DNA of 64,000 bases, taken from positions 1 to 64,000 of the forward strand of contig JASEFS010000008.1 in NCBI GenBank assembly GCA_030018495.1, written 5' to 3'. The notes beneath the pieces are model-generated. The model had not been told where the DNA came from, searched no databases, and saw only the letters and a list, made by a program, of their open reading frames with translations. Below, one piece after another: positions 26,697 through 34,646 of the stretch. How positions within the stretch are numbered: position 1 is the first letter of the stretch; each line of letters opens with the position of its first letter. The DNA is from Deltaproteobacteria bacterium (GTDB lineage: Bacteria > Desulfobacterota > Desulfobaccia > Desulfobaccales > 0-14-0-80-60-11). Both the position numbers and the translations under genes were made by a program.

Positions 26697-26978
26697 ATGC
26701 CAAAAAACTCTCCTCCGGCCGGTTTTGAACAGGCAATGACCTTTCCTCTCATGGAAGCCCTGCTGGGACGGCGGTCGCGCCGGTTTTCCCGAGGCGCTTC
26801 CATCCCAGACGGCGTCCTGGCCTACACCTCCCGCCAGGAACCCCTGCCTTTGAGACCTTTCAGGCGCTTAAGAAGCGATAATTACCAAACCCGGGTCGGC
26901 GACTCCAGCGCTGATCGGATTTCAGGTGAAGTAAAAATCCAAACTCATTTAATTGGGAGGCGATTCCTATGGCGATGA
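26697..26978 (+). pseudogene. Probable decayed N-terminal remnant of a nitroreductase-like protein
   Basis: The 93-codon frame has a family-like N-terminal part, with FPLMEALLGRRSRRF, IPDGVLAYTSR and EPLPL (about residues 15-55). I associate these with the start of a much longer nitroreductase-like protein. After about residue 57 the translation turns into arbitrary sequence and ends 10 bp inside the next gene. The frame would therefore be an internal deletion or frameshift remnant. If translated, it would make a truncated peptide. The assignment rests on pattern memory, not on a search. Confidence 0.45.
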
Positions 26979-27517
26979 TCAACGGCATCAACACGGAGCA
27001 ATTGTTCAGCACGATAGATCTGCTCAAGGAGAAGCCGGAACTGGCCAGGTTCAAGTTCCGGGTGACCAATAAATGGCTCGGCGGCACCCACAACCGCGCC
27101 ACGGTCCAGGATTTTTTCGGCGCCGGCAAGGAGGACACCTCCCGGTCTCCGGCGTCATATGATATCGACGAGCCGCCCGTCCTTTTGGGAAACAACCGGG
27201 GCAGCAATCCGGTGGAATATCTGCTGGTGGCCCTCTCGGGTTGCATAACCACCTCCATGGTGGCCCATGCCGCTGCCAAAAAAATTGCTTTGAAAAGCGT
27301 AGAATCGAGATTTGAAGGAGACCTCGACCTGCGCGGCTTTCTGGGCATTTCCCAGGAAGTCCCGGTAGGCTACCAGGAGATCCGCATCTACTTCAAAATC
27401 GAGGCGGATATCCCGGATGAGCAAAAAGAGGAGCTGGTGCGCATGGGCGAGAAATACTCCCCGGTAGCGAACACCATCAAAAACCAGACGCCGATTTCCG
27501 TGCACCTGGAAAAATAA
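26969..27517 (+). CDS. OsmC family protein
   Basis: A 182-residue product with GGGAGG just upstream of its ATG. The OsmC/Ohr core is visible in WLGGTHNRATVQDF, SNPVEYLLVALSGCITTSM (first redox-type Cys92) and the C-terminal KYSPVANTI, where the second family Cys is Ser. Proteins with only one cysteine occur in the wider OsmC family, so peroxidase activity of the Ohr type is doubtful. It is followed 34 bp later by a 99-residue gene, and both are likely co-transcribed. Confidence 0.85.
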   Translation: MAMINGINTEQLFSTIDLLKEKPELARFKFRVTNKWLGGTHNRATVQDFFGAGKEDTSRSPASYDIDEPPVLLGNNRGSNPVEYLLVALSGCITTSMVAHAAAKKIALKSVESRFEGDLDLRGFLGISQEVPVGYQEIRIYFKIEADIPDEQKEELVRMGEKYSPVANTIKNQTPISVHLEK

Positions 27518-27551
27518 GGGGCAATCAGGCCAACTACGGGAGAGCAGGACC

Positions 27552-27851
27552 ATGGAAATTTACGTACCTAATGATGAACTGGAAGAAGTGTCGAAAATCC
27601 TGGCCGAAGAGAAGGTGGCTTATGAGGTTACCGACAGGAAGTTCGCCTTGATGGTGGAAGGCAACAAAATAGCCGACGTCACCGAGGTAAAGGCCCAACT
27701 GCTGGAAACGGATGTGCCGCTCATCTATGATCAGGGCCCGGGCATAGACCAGAGGGCCTTCCGCCTCCCCTCAGGAAAAAAATTCCTGGTTACGGATGTT
27801 CAAGGCAATTTTATCCGCGTTGTGACGCCCCCTCCGGGTTGGGAACGTTAG
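27552..27851 (+). CDS. Small protein of unknown function next to osmC-like gene
   Basis: A 99-residue, mostly beta-rich soluble protein starting MEIYVPNDELEEVSKIL, with GGGAGAGCAGG upstream as ribosome binding site. A repeated strand pattern (RKFALMVEGNKIADVTEVK) and the end GKKFLVTDVQGNFIRVV suggest a compact fold. No known family recognised. It lies 34 bp behind the OsmC gene and probably forms an operon with it. Confidence 0.75.
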   Translation: MEIYVPNDELEEVSKILAEEKVAYEVTDRKFALMVEGNKIADVTEVKAQLLETDVPLIYDQGPGIDQRAFRLPSGKKFLVTDVQGNFIRVVTPPPGWER

Positions 27852-28249
27852 CGGGCGGAAAAGGCGCATATTTGGATCAAGGTCCGCCTCACAGCCGGAG
27901 TTTAAGCCGACAACCGCCAACCCTCGGGGCTCGACGGCGCGGTTTGCCGGTCGCTGCAGTTGCCTCTCGCCCTTATTTTGCCAATTTTCTGACAGTCTCC
28001 GCCTGATTTTCCTCAGAAAAACCCTATCCGGCCCCTGAGCCAGGCAAGGCAGGAGCTAGGCGGAGTACGCCCGAAAATTTAGAACTCTATAGTCAGAAAA
28101 ATTTCAGGGCGTCATAAAAATGATGGGAGAGGTTTTGTCGAAGCTTCAGGAGAAACGGCAAAGATTGTTATTTTGTATGAAATATTCTCATCTAGTGAGA
28201 AATTTCCTGATTTTTAAAAGCCAAGGGTCCCGGCAAAACTTTTGAAATT
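27852..28249. other. 398-bp intergenic region
   Basis: I see no gene or recognisable RNA. The stretch lies between a rightward operon and a leftward pair of very small genes, so both 3' ends fall here. Confidence 0.3.
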
Positions 28250-28396
28250 TCAACTCATCCGCAAGGCCAATAATACTACCGCCAAAATAGATATCACTCC
28301 GCCCGTAATTAAGGCAACAGGCTTGATTATCCCCCGCCCTTGTTTCTCTTCCTTTGCCTTATGGGACTCATGGACCTGATGGAAATCGTGTTTCAT
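28250..28396 (-). CDS. 48-residue single-helix membrane protein
   Basis: The complete frame begins MKHDFHQVHESHKAKEEK, a charged, His-rich N-terminus. A glycine-flanked hydrophobic helix (about residues 23-45, containing GGVISILAVVLLAL) follows, and a TGA stop ends it. The strongly biphasic composition is typical of a real small membrane protein. Its ATG lies one base after the stop of another small membrane-protein frame (28398-28517), so the two would be translated together. It is too short for standard gene callers. Confidence 0.5.
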   Translation of the reverse strand: MKHDFHQVHESHKAKEEKQGRGIIKPVALITGGVISILAVVLLALRMS

Positions 28397-28397
28397 A

Positions 28398-28517
28398 TCA
28401 TATCCCCAGCACTTCAAGAAGTTCATTTTTGCACAGATACATGACTGCTCCTACTATTAGCACCAGAAGTATAAATCGCCTGTGAAATTTTTTATATAAA
28501 TCCGTGCAGCTGAGCAT
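28398..28517 (-). CDS. 39-residue single-helix membrane protein
   Basis: The frame has a short N-terminus with Cys4, basic residues (KKFHRR), a helix (about residues 15-29, FILLVLIVGAVMYLC) and an acidic tail. GGGG lies a few bases upstream of the ATG. Its stop (28398-28400) nearly abuts the start of the 48-residue frame. The tandem arrangement of two membrane peptides supports both, though neither has a recognisable family. Confidence 0.4.
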   Translation of the reverse strand: MLSCTDLYKKFHRRFILLVLIVGAVMYLCKNELLEVLGI

Positions 28518-28700
28518 CTAACCCCGAAAAACTCGTCTAACAACTCAAGTTATCCTGTCACAGTAATTTTTTCATTTGCAAGATAAATACCACCGTATGT
28601 CGAATTTCCATCCTTTTTTGGCCCAAAATTTGCTTGATGGTGCCGGCTAAGTGCGCCAGGAGACTCGTTGCTTGCGGTCAACCAAGTCAGGAGGTTCTGC

Positions 28701-29513
28701 ATGGCAAACCGCCTCATCCTGGGCTCGGCATTGTGTCTGGCCCTTCTTTTGTTTCCTCAGATGGCATTGTCAACCACTCCGAAGTCGGCTGTTAAAAAAA
28801 GCACCGCTTCCGGCAAAGCGCCGGGAAAGTCCAAGTGCGGCGGAATCATCAAGAAATCTGCCAATTCCCGCAGCAAGCGAAAACTCCAGGCAAGCAGCTC
28901 ACCGCTTTCTCCATCTTACCGGGCCGCGGCAGAGGACCATCCCAACACCCTGCTCAAGCGGGTGATACCTCAGCGAAACGGCCATTTCATCGTGGAGCCT
29001 TATAAATCAAGAAAACGCCCTCACTTTACCGGCCCTGCCGCCAAGCTGACGTGTGCAGAAGTGGTCCCGGGCTCCTTGATACGCCAACGCACTCCTGAAC
29101 TTCCGAACTTCAGGGAGTTGATCCTTATGCGGGCGAAAAATTATCAAGGCACCCCCTATGCCCTGGGAGCTTCTTTGGGCACCGGCCCGGCCACGGATTG
29201 CTCCGGATTCGTTCAATACATTTATAAGGGCTTTCACATCGATCTGCCCCGGACCAGCGCCGAACAGGCGCAAGTGGGTAAAATCGTCACCCACCGCCTG
29301 GATTTCTCCAAAATGCTGCCCGGCGATTTGCTGTTTTTCCGCCGGGGCGGCCGTTCCGTCGGTCATGCCGGCATTTACTTGGGAGAGGGCAAAATGATCC
29401 ACGCCTCCAGCCAAAGCAGGGGCGTGATTGTCACGGATTTGCGCCAGCCCTATTATCAAGGGTCTTTTGTGGTGGCCAAGCGGGTCTTTGAGATGCACTA
29501 CCCTGAATGGTAG
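28701..29513 (+). CDS. Secreted NlpC/P60 peptidase
   Basis: A 270-residue product from the ATG at 28701, which follows AGGAGG. A signal peptide (residues 1-24, ending MALS) precedes a basic, Lys/Ser-rich linker. The C-terminal NlpC/P60 domain (about 145-265) has nucleophile Cys167 in ATDCSGFVQYIYK, His222 in VGHAGIYLG and a further HAS motif. Such enzymes cleave peptidoglycan stem peptides between gamma-D-Glu and the diamino acid. It acts in the periplasm and may help remodel the wall. Confidence 0.88.
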   Translation: MANRLILGSALCLALLLFPQMALSTTPKSAVKKSTASGKAPGKSKCGGIIKKSANSRSKRKLQASSSPLSPSYRAAAEDHPNTLLKRVIPQRNGHFIVEPYKSRKRPHFTGPAAKLTCAEVVPGSLIRQRTPELPNFRELILMRAKNYQGTPYALGASLGTGPATDCSGFVQYIYKGFHIDLPRTSAEQAQVGKIVTHRLDFSKMLPGDLLFFRRGGRSVGHAGIYLGEGKMIHASSQSRGVIVTDLRQPYYQGSFVVAKRVFEMHYPEW

Positions 29514-29595
29514 AAAAGTTCTCCCTTTTTCGGCAAAACCAAAAACGGGAATGATTCTTGCTTCTCCCTTTACCATTTGCCTGGGGGAGGGCGAG

Positions 29596-29763
29596 ATGGC
29601 AGTTAAAACGTGTCAATGCGGTTCTCGGCATTTTTACATTTCCAGCCTCGACCAGAAAAAGGTTGAGGTAACCTGCATTGCCTGCGGCTTGTTTTACGGC
29701 GTTTTGATTCCGGTCCTAGCGGTGGGACATGACCCCCGCTGGATCATGGTCAACCACAACTAG
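29596..29763 (+). CDS. Small zinc-ribbon-like protein
   Basis: A 55-residue product with GGGGGAGGGCG upstream. Two Cys pairs, CQCG near the start and CIACG at residues 27-31, form a likely zinc ribbon. No catalytic motif is present. It may be an RNA- or protein-binding peptide. It precedes two more small genes on the same strand. Confidence 0.6.
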   Translation: MAVKTCQCGSRHFYISSLDQKKVEVTCIACGLFYGVLIPVLAVGHDPRWIMVNHN

Positions 29764-29825
29764 ATAACCGGCGCCCTTAAGTTTTGCCGCCTTTTACCGA
29801 TTAATATAGAAAGGTGAAAACCCTC

Positions 29826-30032
29826 ATGGAGGCCCTGGAAAACCTGCAAGCCGCGCAAAAGTTGGTGAAAGAAGCCTATAATGAGCTACTGGGCCGCAAT
29901 TCTCCCGGTGTTACCATGAAATTGGCCGAAGTCATGATAATATTGCAGGCCGCTCTGGAAGACCTGGAAAAAGACCGGGTCTGTGCCCCGGTTATCAATC
30001 TGGAAGTTCCCAGCTTCCTGAGGCGCCGGTAA
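29826..30032 (+). CDS. Small helical protein of unknown function
   Basis: A 68-residue product. The ATG at 29826 follows AAAGGTGA at a good spacing, which suits it better than the GTG at 29814. The sequence is a helical pattern (LENLQAAQKLVKEAYNELL; EVMIILQAALEDLEK) with a C-terminal FLRRR. No family recognised. Confidence 0.6.
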   Translation: MEALENLQAAQKLVKEAYNELLGRNSPGVTMKLAEVMIILQAALEDLEKDRVCAPVINLEVPSFLRRR

Positions 30033-30164
30033 GGTAAACCACAACCCAACCGTTTCGGACAAGCGAGGCAGTCCCCCAATGCTAAAAAAAAGTGACATGA
30101 GCCCTTGTAAGCCAATCATGATCCGGCATATTTTATGCAAAATTTAGCTTGAGGAGGGCTGAAA

Positions 30165-30437
30165 GTGAGCATCGTCTGTGCTCTATTAGGACATTTATGG
30201 CTCCACAGCCAGTGCGCCCGGTGTGGCAAGGCCCGCTGCGAGCAACACCACTTAAGGGGCTGCACCTGCATCAATTGCGGAGAACATGTCCATAACTGGG
30301 CTGTCACCAGGTGGTCCTACAACGGACAGCAATACACCTTTGAGAAACAATGCTCCAGATGCAGGGAAAGAACCCGGAGCACCGAGCACGTGCCCTTTGA
30401 CAAACTGATATTGGGGAAAGAATTGACCATCTCCTGA
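30165..30437 (+). CDS. Small Cys/His-rich zinc-binding protein
   Basis: A 90-residue product from a GTG start behind GAGGAGGG. Repeated CxxC units (CARCGKARCEQHH, CTCINCGEHVH and a third CSRCRERT) indicate two or three zinc-binding knuckles. A W-x-x-Y-N-G-Q-Q-Y region suggests a beta hairpin. It is likely a structural zinc protein or adaptor. It lies with other small Cys-rich genes. Confidence 0.65.
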   Translation: MSIVCALLGHLWLHSQCARCGKARCEQHHLRGCTCINCGEHVHNWAVTRWSYNGQQYTFEKQCSRCRERTRSTEHVPFDKLILGKELTIS

Positions 30438-30511
30438 GGTGAATCATTCAGGCGCAAGTTGCCTGAGCCCTGTCTGCCAACTTCCCCTTCGCACCGTCTC
30501 GCCTGATCAGG

Positions 30512-31390
30512 GTGGTCAAGCAAAGCGCGGTTATGGAGCCTCGCGCTGAATCCCCCTCACCTATATTAGTTATTGAGCTGTCAACTATGCCCAGAGGAAC
30601 TGCCGACCAAGCTCCAAACCAAGAACAGGCTGCGGGTCCGGAAATTCAGTCCCCTGCCGCGTCTCCGGCTAAACCCGCCCCCCGCGACCGGGAGGTCTTT
30701 TATCAGCGCTTCGAGCCATATGCCGGGTCAAGTAGGAGAAGCAGGTCCAAAATAATTCGGCTCGCCGCGGTGATATGCCTGGTGATAGTCGCCTCGGGGG
30801 CCGGTTATGTCGCCGGCCGGCATTACTGGACCGGCCAGGCTCACCTTCAAGCTCAAGCAGTCAAGACTCGCCAGGTGCTCATCTGCGACGCCCAGGGGAA
30901 ATCACGGGCGGTGTTGGGCGAACAGGACGGCATCGTTCGTCTGGAATTATGTGATGCTTCGGGCATAACCCGGGCCAGCATTTCCTTGGGCGCGGACGCA
31001 GAGCCCAGGTTCTCTCTGTTCGACAAGGAGCAACGGAAACTAAAGGAATGGGAATGGGCCGCGGCTGCGCCCGCGAGCGCAGAGCCGGTTACTGAAGGCG
31101 TTGCCTCTTCGGCCGGTGTCGACGCCAGCAAGCCCCGAATCAGCATAACTTCAACGTATATCGGTTCAAAAACTTCCAATAAATATCATTTTCCGAACTG
31201 CCAGTGGGGGAAACAAATAGTCCCGGAAAAACTGTTGATTTTCAATTCCGTTCAGGAGGCCCGGGATAAAGGCTACATCCAGTGCCGGGCCTGCCGACCC
31301 CCATTAGAAGACCGACCGGAAGACACGGTTAAGACCGCAGAAATTCCGCTGCCGCAGGAATTCGGCAAAATGTCGCTGCCGCAGGAGTAA
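30512..31390 (+). CDS. Membrane protein with Ada-type zinc-binding C-terminus
   Basis: A 292-residue product (GTG at 30512; an ATG at 30533 is a possible alternative, and neither has a strong ribosome binding site). A Pro/Ala-rich cytoplasmic N-terminus leads to one membrane helix (about 85-105, VICLVIVASGAGYVAG). An external domain contains RQVLICDAQGKSRAVLGEQ. The last roughly 65 residues carry YIGSKTSNKYHFPNCQW and a later GYIQCRACRPP. The Y-H-x2-NC...CxxC arrangement resembles the Ada metal-binding fold found fused to other domains. The role is unknown. Confidence 0.65.
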   Translation: MVKQSAVMEPRAESPSPILVIELSTMPRGTADQAPNQEQAAGPEIQSPAASPAKPAPRDREVFYQRFEPYAGSSRRSRSKIIRLAAVICLVIVASGAGYVAGRHYWTGQAHLQAQAVKTRQVLICDAQGKSRAVLGEQDGIVRLELCDASGITRASISLGADAEPRFSLFDKEQRKLKEWEWAAAAPASAEPVTEGVASSAGVDASKPRISITSTYIGSKTSNKYHFPNCQWGKQIVPEKLLIFNSVQEARDKGYIQCRACRPPLEDRPEDTVKTAEIPLPQEFGKMSLPQE

Positions 31391-31709
31391 AAAGTTTAAA
31401 AACAGCAACCTGGGGCCATTTCCGGATATCGAACTTGCACGCGGCGGTCTTTTTGTTCAAATGGTCAAAATGACCATCCGCAAATGGTCAGCCCGATTAT
31501 AGAATCTCCGCCATCCCCTGGTTAAGATTAAATTCAACGGCGCCCCCAAGCCGTTAGCATAATCTACCACCCCTCACAGCCCCCGGTTAAAGCCGGGGGT
31601 TTTTTTTAGCCGTTGACAATGGTAATTTCCGGCCTTTGGGTTGCACCTGGAGCGCGGGACCATAAATTAAGCTCTGGCTTTCAACACCGACCATCCTGAC
31701 CGGCAGCTG
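31391..31709. other. Gap between converging transcripts
   Basis: The gap holds the terminator at 31580-31608 and otherwise no gene that I can support. Confidence 0.4.
31580..31608 (+). terminator. Strong rho-independent terminator
   Basis: CCCCCGG (31580-31586), a six-base loop and CCGGGGG (31593-31599) are followed by nine Ts. It ends the rightward run of small genes that finishes at 31390. Confidence 0.85.
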
Positions 31710-31871
31710 TTAGAAAATTCCCTCGGGTTCCAGTTCCAGGCGCCGCAAAATAACCTTTCTCAGCCTCTGGCTTCTCCTGGCTTTGAAAATTTCCAGGACG
31801 CTATGGTAAACCAGAAACGAGCCGCTCCCCACACTGTAGCCAACCACCATCAAAATCAGATCACTTGGCAT
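31710..31871 (-). CDS. 53-residue single-helix membrane protein
   Basis: The frame starts MPSDLILMVVGYSVGSGSF and carries one hydrophobic helix (about residues 4-22), followed by an Arg/Lys-rich tail (ARRSQRLRKVILRR) that fits a cytoplasmic end. A GGGGGAG ribosome binding site lies 8 bases before the ATG. It lies 50 bp downstream of the excisionase-type HTH gene, on the same strand, so an operon is likely. No family recognised. Confidence 0.55.
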   Translation of the reverse strand: MPSDLILMVVGYSVGSGSFLVYHSVLEIFKARRSQRLRKVILRRLELEPEGIF

Positions 31872-31921
31872 TGCTGAGCTCCCCCTTTCCCATTTTCAAC
31901 CTGCTTTGATCTTCAGTACGA

Positions 31922-32107
31922 TCAACCTTTGTTTGCTTCGTTAGCTCCGGCTTTCACCCATTCGATTAGATGGGTTCTGGAAAAAAGCCATTTCCGCCCC
32001 ACCTTCCGGCCGGGAATGACCCCCTGCCGGGCCAGTTTCCGCACCGTTAACTCCGACAATCCCAAGAGCCGGGAAACCTGTGAAGAGTTGATAATTTCTC
32101 GGTTCAT
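31922..32107 (-). CDS. Excisionase-family helix-turn-helix protein
   Basis: A 61-residue MerR/excisionase-type DNA-binding protein. It reads SSQVSRLLGLSELTVRKLARQGVIPGRKVGRKW, typical of the Xis/HTH_17 winged helix, and ends with a short charged tail. Such proteins are either recombination directionality factors or small regulators. No integrase lies in the window, so a regulatory role is as likely as a mobile-element one. Confidence 0.75.
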   Translation of the reverse strand: MNREIINSSQVSRLLGLSELTVRKLARQGVIPGRKVGRKWLFSRTHLIEWVKAGANEANKG

Positions 32108-32611
32108 GTCTGCATTACCTGCTGGCTGAAAAAATCGTTAACATCCGTTCCGATGCGTTAAAAAGCAACATTTATGCCAGCTTTATTCCTGCTTTTCTAG
32201 GCCATCCTTACTGCTCCCTCAAACAGGGTCCAAACCCGGGCAGTGCCTTATTCCAGACAGCTGATCCCGCCATAATCTGAAAAAATTTTTTGAGAGACTG
32301 TTTTCTTTTTTCCTAAAAATTTTTCTTGCATCGCAAGAAATTATTAACTTTCGCAATATATCTTACCTTTGCTTATAACAGGCTTTTTGGACCGTTATGC
32401 ATCGTAAATATGTCTTTTTGGATCGAAGGGAAGCGAAGACGTGCGGCTTGTTTAAGAAATGTGCGGGCAGGCCTCGTAGCCGCAGCCTTTAAGCGGCGCG
32501 TTGGACGCGCCCGGTCAGGACTCAGGCTGAAGCCTTATGCTGCGGCACACGGCAGCCGTCCGTGGGTACGGCAATCCTCTAAATAGCCTTTAGCTCGGAT
32601 GGCGGCCCGAT
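32108..32611. other. 504-bp intergenic region with AT-rich palindrome and GC-rich hairpins
   Basis: A perfect stem pairs TTTCTTGC with GCAAGAAA (32322-32340). Read on the minus strand it is followed by a T run, so it could terminate the moeA transcript about 270 bp beyond its stop. A GC-rich block at 32440-32600 contains GGCGCG-TTGGA-CGCGCC (32495-32511) beside CCGCAGCCTTTAA-type sequence and looks like a dispersed palindromic repeat. I do not support the + strand frame at 32326-32586. Confidence 0.45.
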
Positions 32612-34534
32612 CTATTGCTCCCAGACGATTTTGCCGCAGTCCTTCATGTCATAGCCGCCCAGTGCGACCGCGGCCTCCTGATACTCAGGGGAGCGGATCA
32701 CCTCCAGCAGTTTTTGGAAGCGGGGATCGTTGAAAGTGCTGTCCGGCACCACCAAATCGTATCGTTCCGGAGTCAAAGGCACGAAGTCCAGACCCAGGGC
32801 TTTGGCCGCGGCCAGAATACCCAAGCCCGCGTCCGCGGTCCCGGAATGCACATTCACCGCCACGGCCATGTGGGTGTATTCCTCCCGTTGGTAGCCCTGC
32901 ACCATGGCCGGGTCCAGGCCGTTTTGCCTGAGGAGGTAATCCAGCAGGAGCCGGGTGCCGGCCCCCCGCTGCCGGTTGATGAAGCGCACTCCGGGCCGGG
33001 TCAGATCCTTGACGGTCCGGATGTTCTTGGGGTTGCCCGGCGCCACCATAAGCCCCTGCTCCCGCCAGGCCAGATTGATGAGCTTCAAGGGCAGGTCCGG
33101 CAGGTAGCGCTTGATATAAGGCACGTTGTATGTGTTGGTTTCCGGGTCGAAGAGGTGACTGCCGCCGAAATGGGCCCGGCCCTGGGCCAGCGCCATGAGG
33201 CCGCCCTGGCTGCCCACATGCCCGGAAGACAGGCGCAGACTGCGATCTCTTCTGTGAAGCAGCGTAGCCAATAAGTCCAGCGTGTTGTCGTGGCTCCCCA
33301 GGGCCACCAGGGTGCCGTCAATCGCTTCCGGAGGTACGAGAAGTTCAGCGGTGACCGGACGGTTTTCCTCCAGTCCCTCGCTCGAAGCCGGCACCACCAG
33401 TATGCCGTCCGCCTTCACCAGGGAAGTGATGACCCCGGCCCCCCGGGGCAGCGGCGTGGCGATGACCTTATCCCCCACCCGGCCCAGGGTCACCCGGATG
33501 AATTCGGTGAGCCCCGGCTTGGAAGGCAGGTTTTGCGCCGGATAGACGGTTAAGTTGGGCCGGGGCTCTAGGCGCTTTCCCGCCAGGCCTGCGATCAGGG
33601 GCGCGGCGAACTGCTCGAAGGACAGCACCGCGGACACCGGGTAGCCCGGATTGCCCATTACCGGCTTGCCGTTCACCGCGCCGAGAAGCGTCGGTTTGCC
33701 CGGCATCATGGTCACGCCGTGCACCAGGACTTCGCCCAGGTTGGCCACGGCTTGATAGGTGTAGTCTGCGGTGCCGGCCGAGGACCCGGCATTGATAATC
33801 ACCACCTCCGCCCGGGCCGCGGCCTCCTGCAAGGCTCGGGTCAAGGCTTCCACATCGTCGGGGACGATGTCCCAGGTTTCGGGCAGGCCGCCGGCTGCCG
33901 CCGCCATGCCGGCCAGGATGACGGAGTTGAATTCCGGCAGACGGTCAACGGGAAAATCTTTATCAAGTTCCGCGGCGGGCACCAACTCCGCGCCGGTGGG
34001 AATAATGATGACCTTGGGAACGCGGCGCACCGCCACCCGGGTCACCCCCGCGGCCAGGAGCGCGCCCTGGGCCCACGGCGTGATTTCCACGCCTTCCGGC
34101 AGCACCATTTCCCCGGCCACCAGGTCTTCGCCGACGCGGCGTACATTCTGCCAGGGGAACACCGGCGCCTCTATGATTATAGGGTCGGCCTCCGGGTCGG
34201 GGACATTTTCCACAATAACCACGGCATCCGTGCCCGGCGGCATCACGTGGCCGGTGTTGATGGGGATGGCCTCCTGTCCCAGCTTCAGGCGCCGGGGACT
34301 GTGGGGCGCGGCCCCGAAGGTGTTGGCCGCGAGCACGGCAAAACCGTCCATCGCGGCCTGGTGAATAGCCGGGGCCGACCTCTTGGCCCAAACCGGCGCG
34401 GCGGTCACCCGGCCCCGGGCCGCTACGGTGGCTATCTCTTCCGAACCCGACAGGGCGTTGAGGTCAAACCGGGAGAGAAACAGCTCCCTGGCTTCGTCCA
34501 CCGGTTTCATGCGCAAGTAAATATGACGTTTCAT
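32612..34534 (-). CDS. moeA: MoeA fused to a periplasmic-binding-like domain
   Basis: This 640-residue protein inserts molybdate into adenylylated molybdopterin. MoeA signatures are IHQAAMDGFAV (about 55), INTGHVMPPGTDAVV and VEDLVAGE. A MoCF domain (about 175-325) carries INAGSSAGTADYTY and GNPGYPVSA. The MoeA_C domain ends at about 410. The final about 220 residues form a PBP_like domain (PF12727 type) with [27 protein letters not shown] and RQRGAGTRLLLDYLL. This fold is used by bacterial substrate-binding proteins and could bind molybdate or tungstate inside the cell. A ribosome binding site (AAGGA) fits the ATG at 34534. The fusion is known in archaea and some anaerobes. Confidence 0.9.
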   Translation of the reverse strand: MKRHIYLRMKPVDEARELFLSRFDLNALSGSEEIATVAARGRVTAAPVWAKRSAPAIHQAAMDGFAVLAANTFGAAPHSPRRLKLGQEAIPINTGHVMPPGTDAVVIVENVPDPEADPIIIEAPVFPWQNVRRVGEDLVAGEMVLPEGVEITPWAQGALLAAGVTRVAVRRVPKVIIIPTGAELVPAAELDKDFPVDRLPEFNSVILAGMAAAAGGLPETWDIVPDDVEALTRALQEAAARAEVVIINAGSSAGTADYTYQAVANLGEVLVHGVTMMPGKPTLLGAVNGKPVMGNPGYPVSAVLSFEQFAAPLIAGLAGKRLEPRPNLTVYPAQNLPSKPGLTEFIRVTLGRVGDKVIATPLPRGAGVITSLVKADGILVVPASSEGLEENRPVTAELLVPPEAIDGTLVALGSHDNTLDLLATLLHRRDRSLRLSSGHVGSQGGLMALAQGRAHFGGSHLFDPETNTYNVPYIKRYLPDLPLKLINLAWREQGLMVAPGNPKNIRTVKDLTRPGVRFINRQRGAGTRLLLDYLLRQNGLDPAMVQGYQREEYTHMAVAVNVHSGTADAGLGILAAAKALGLDFVPLTPERYDLVVPDSTFNDPRFQKLLEVIRSPEYQEAAVALGGYDMKDCGKIVWEQ

Positions 34535-34646
34535 CAGGTTTCCTTAACTTCAGAATCATTTCCGCCAGGAGCCATGTAATCCTTAACATGACCTCGGGCT
34601 AATCAGCGTCACTCCCTGTTTCGAAAATAATCTGCGCCAAAAAATT

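Noticed and set aside
31922..32107. Prophage or integrative element marked by the excisionase-type gene
   Set aside because: No integrase, phage gene or attachment-site repeat is visible nearby; only the regulator is supported.
32326..32586. 86-codon plus-strand frame
   Set aside because: It covers the palindromic block and has Arg/Ala-rich arbitrary sequence; no Shine-Dalgarno.
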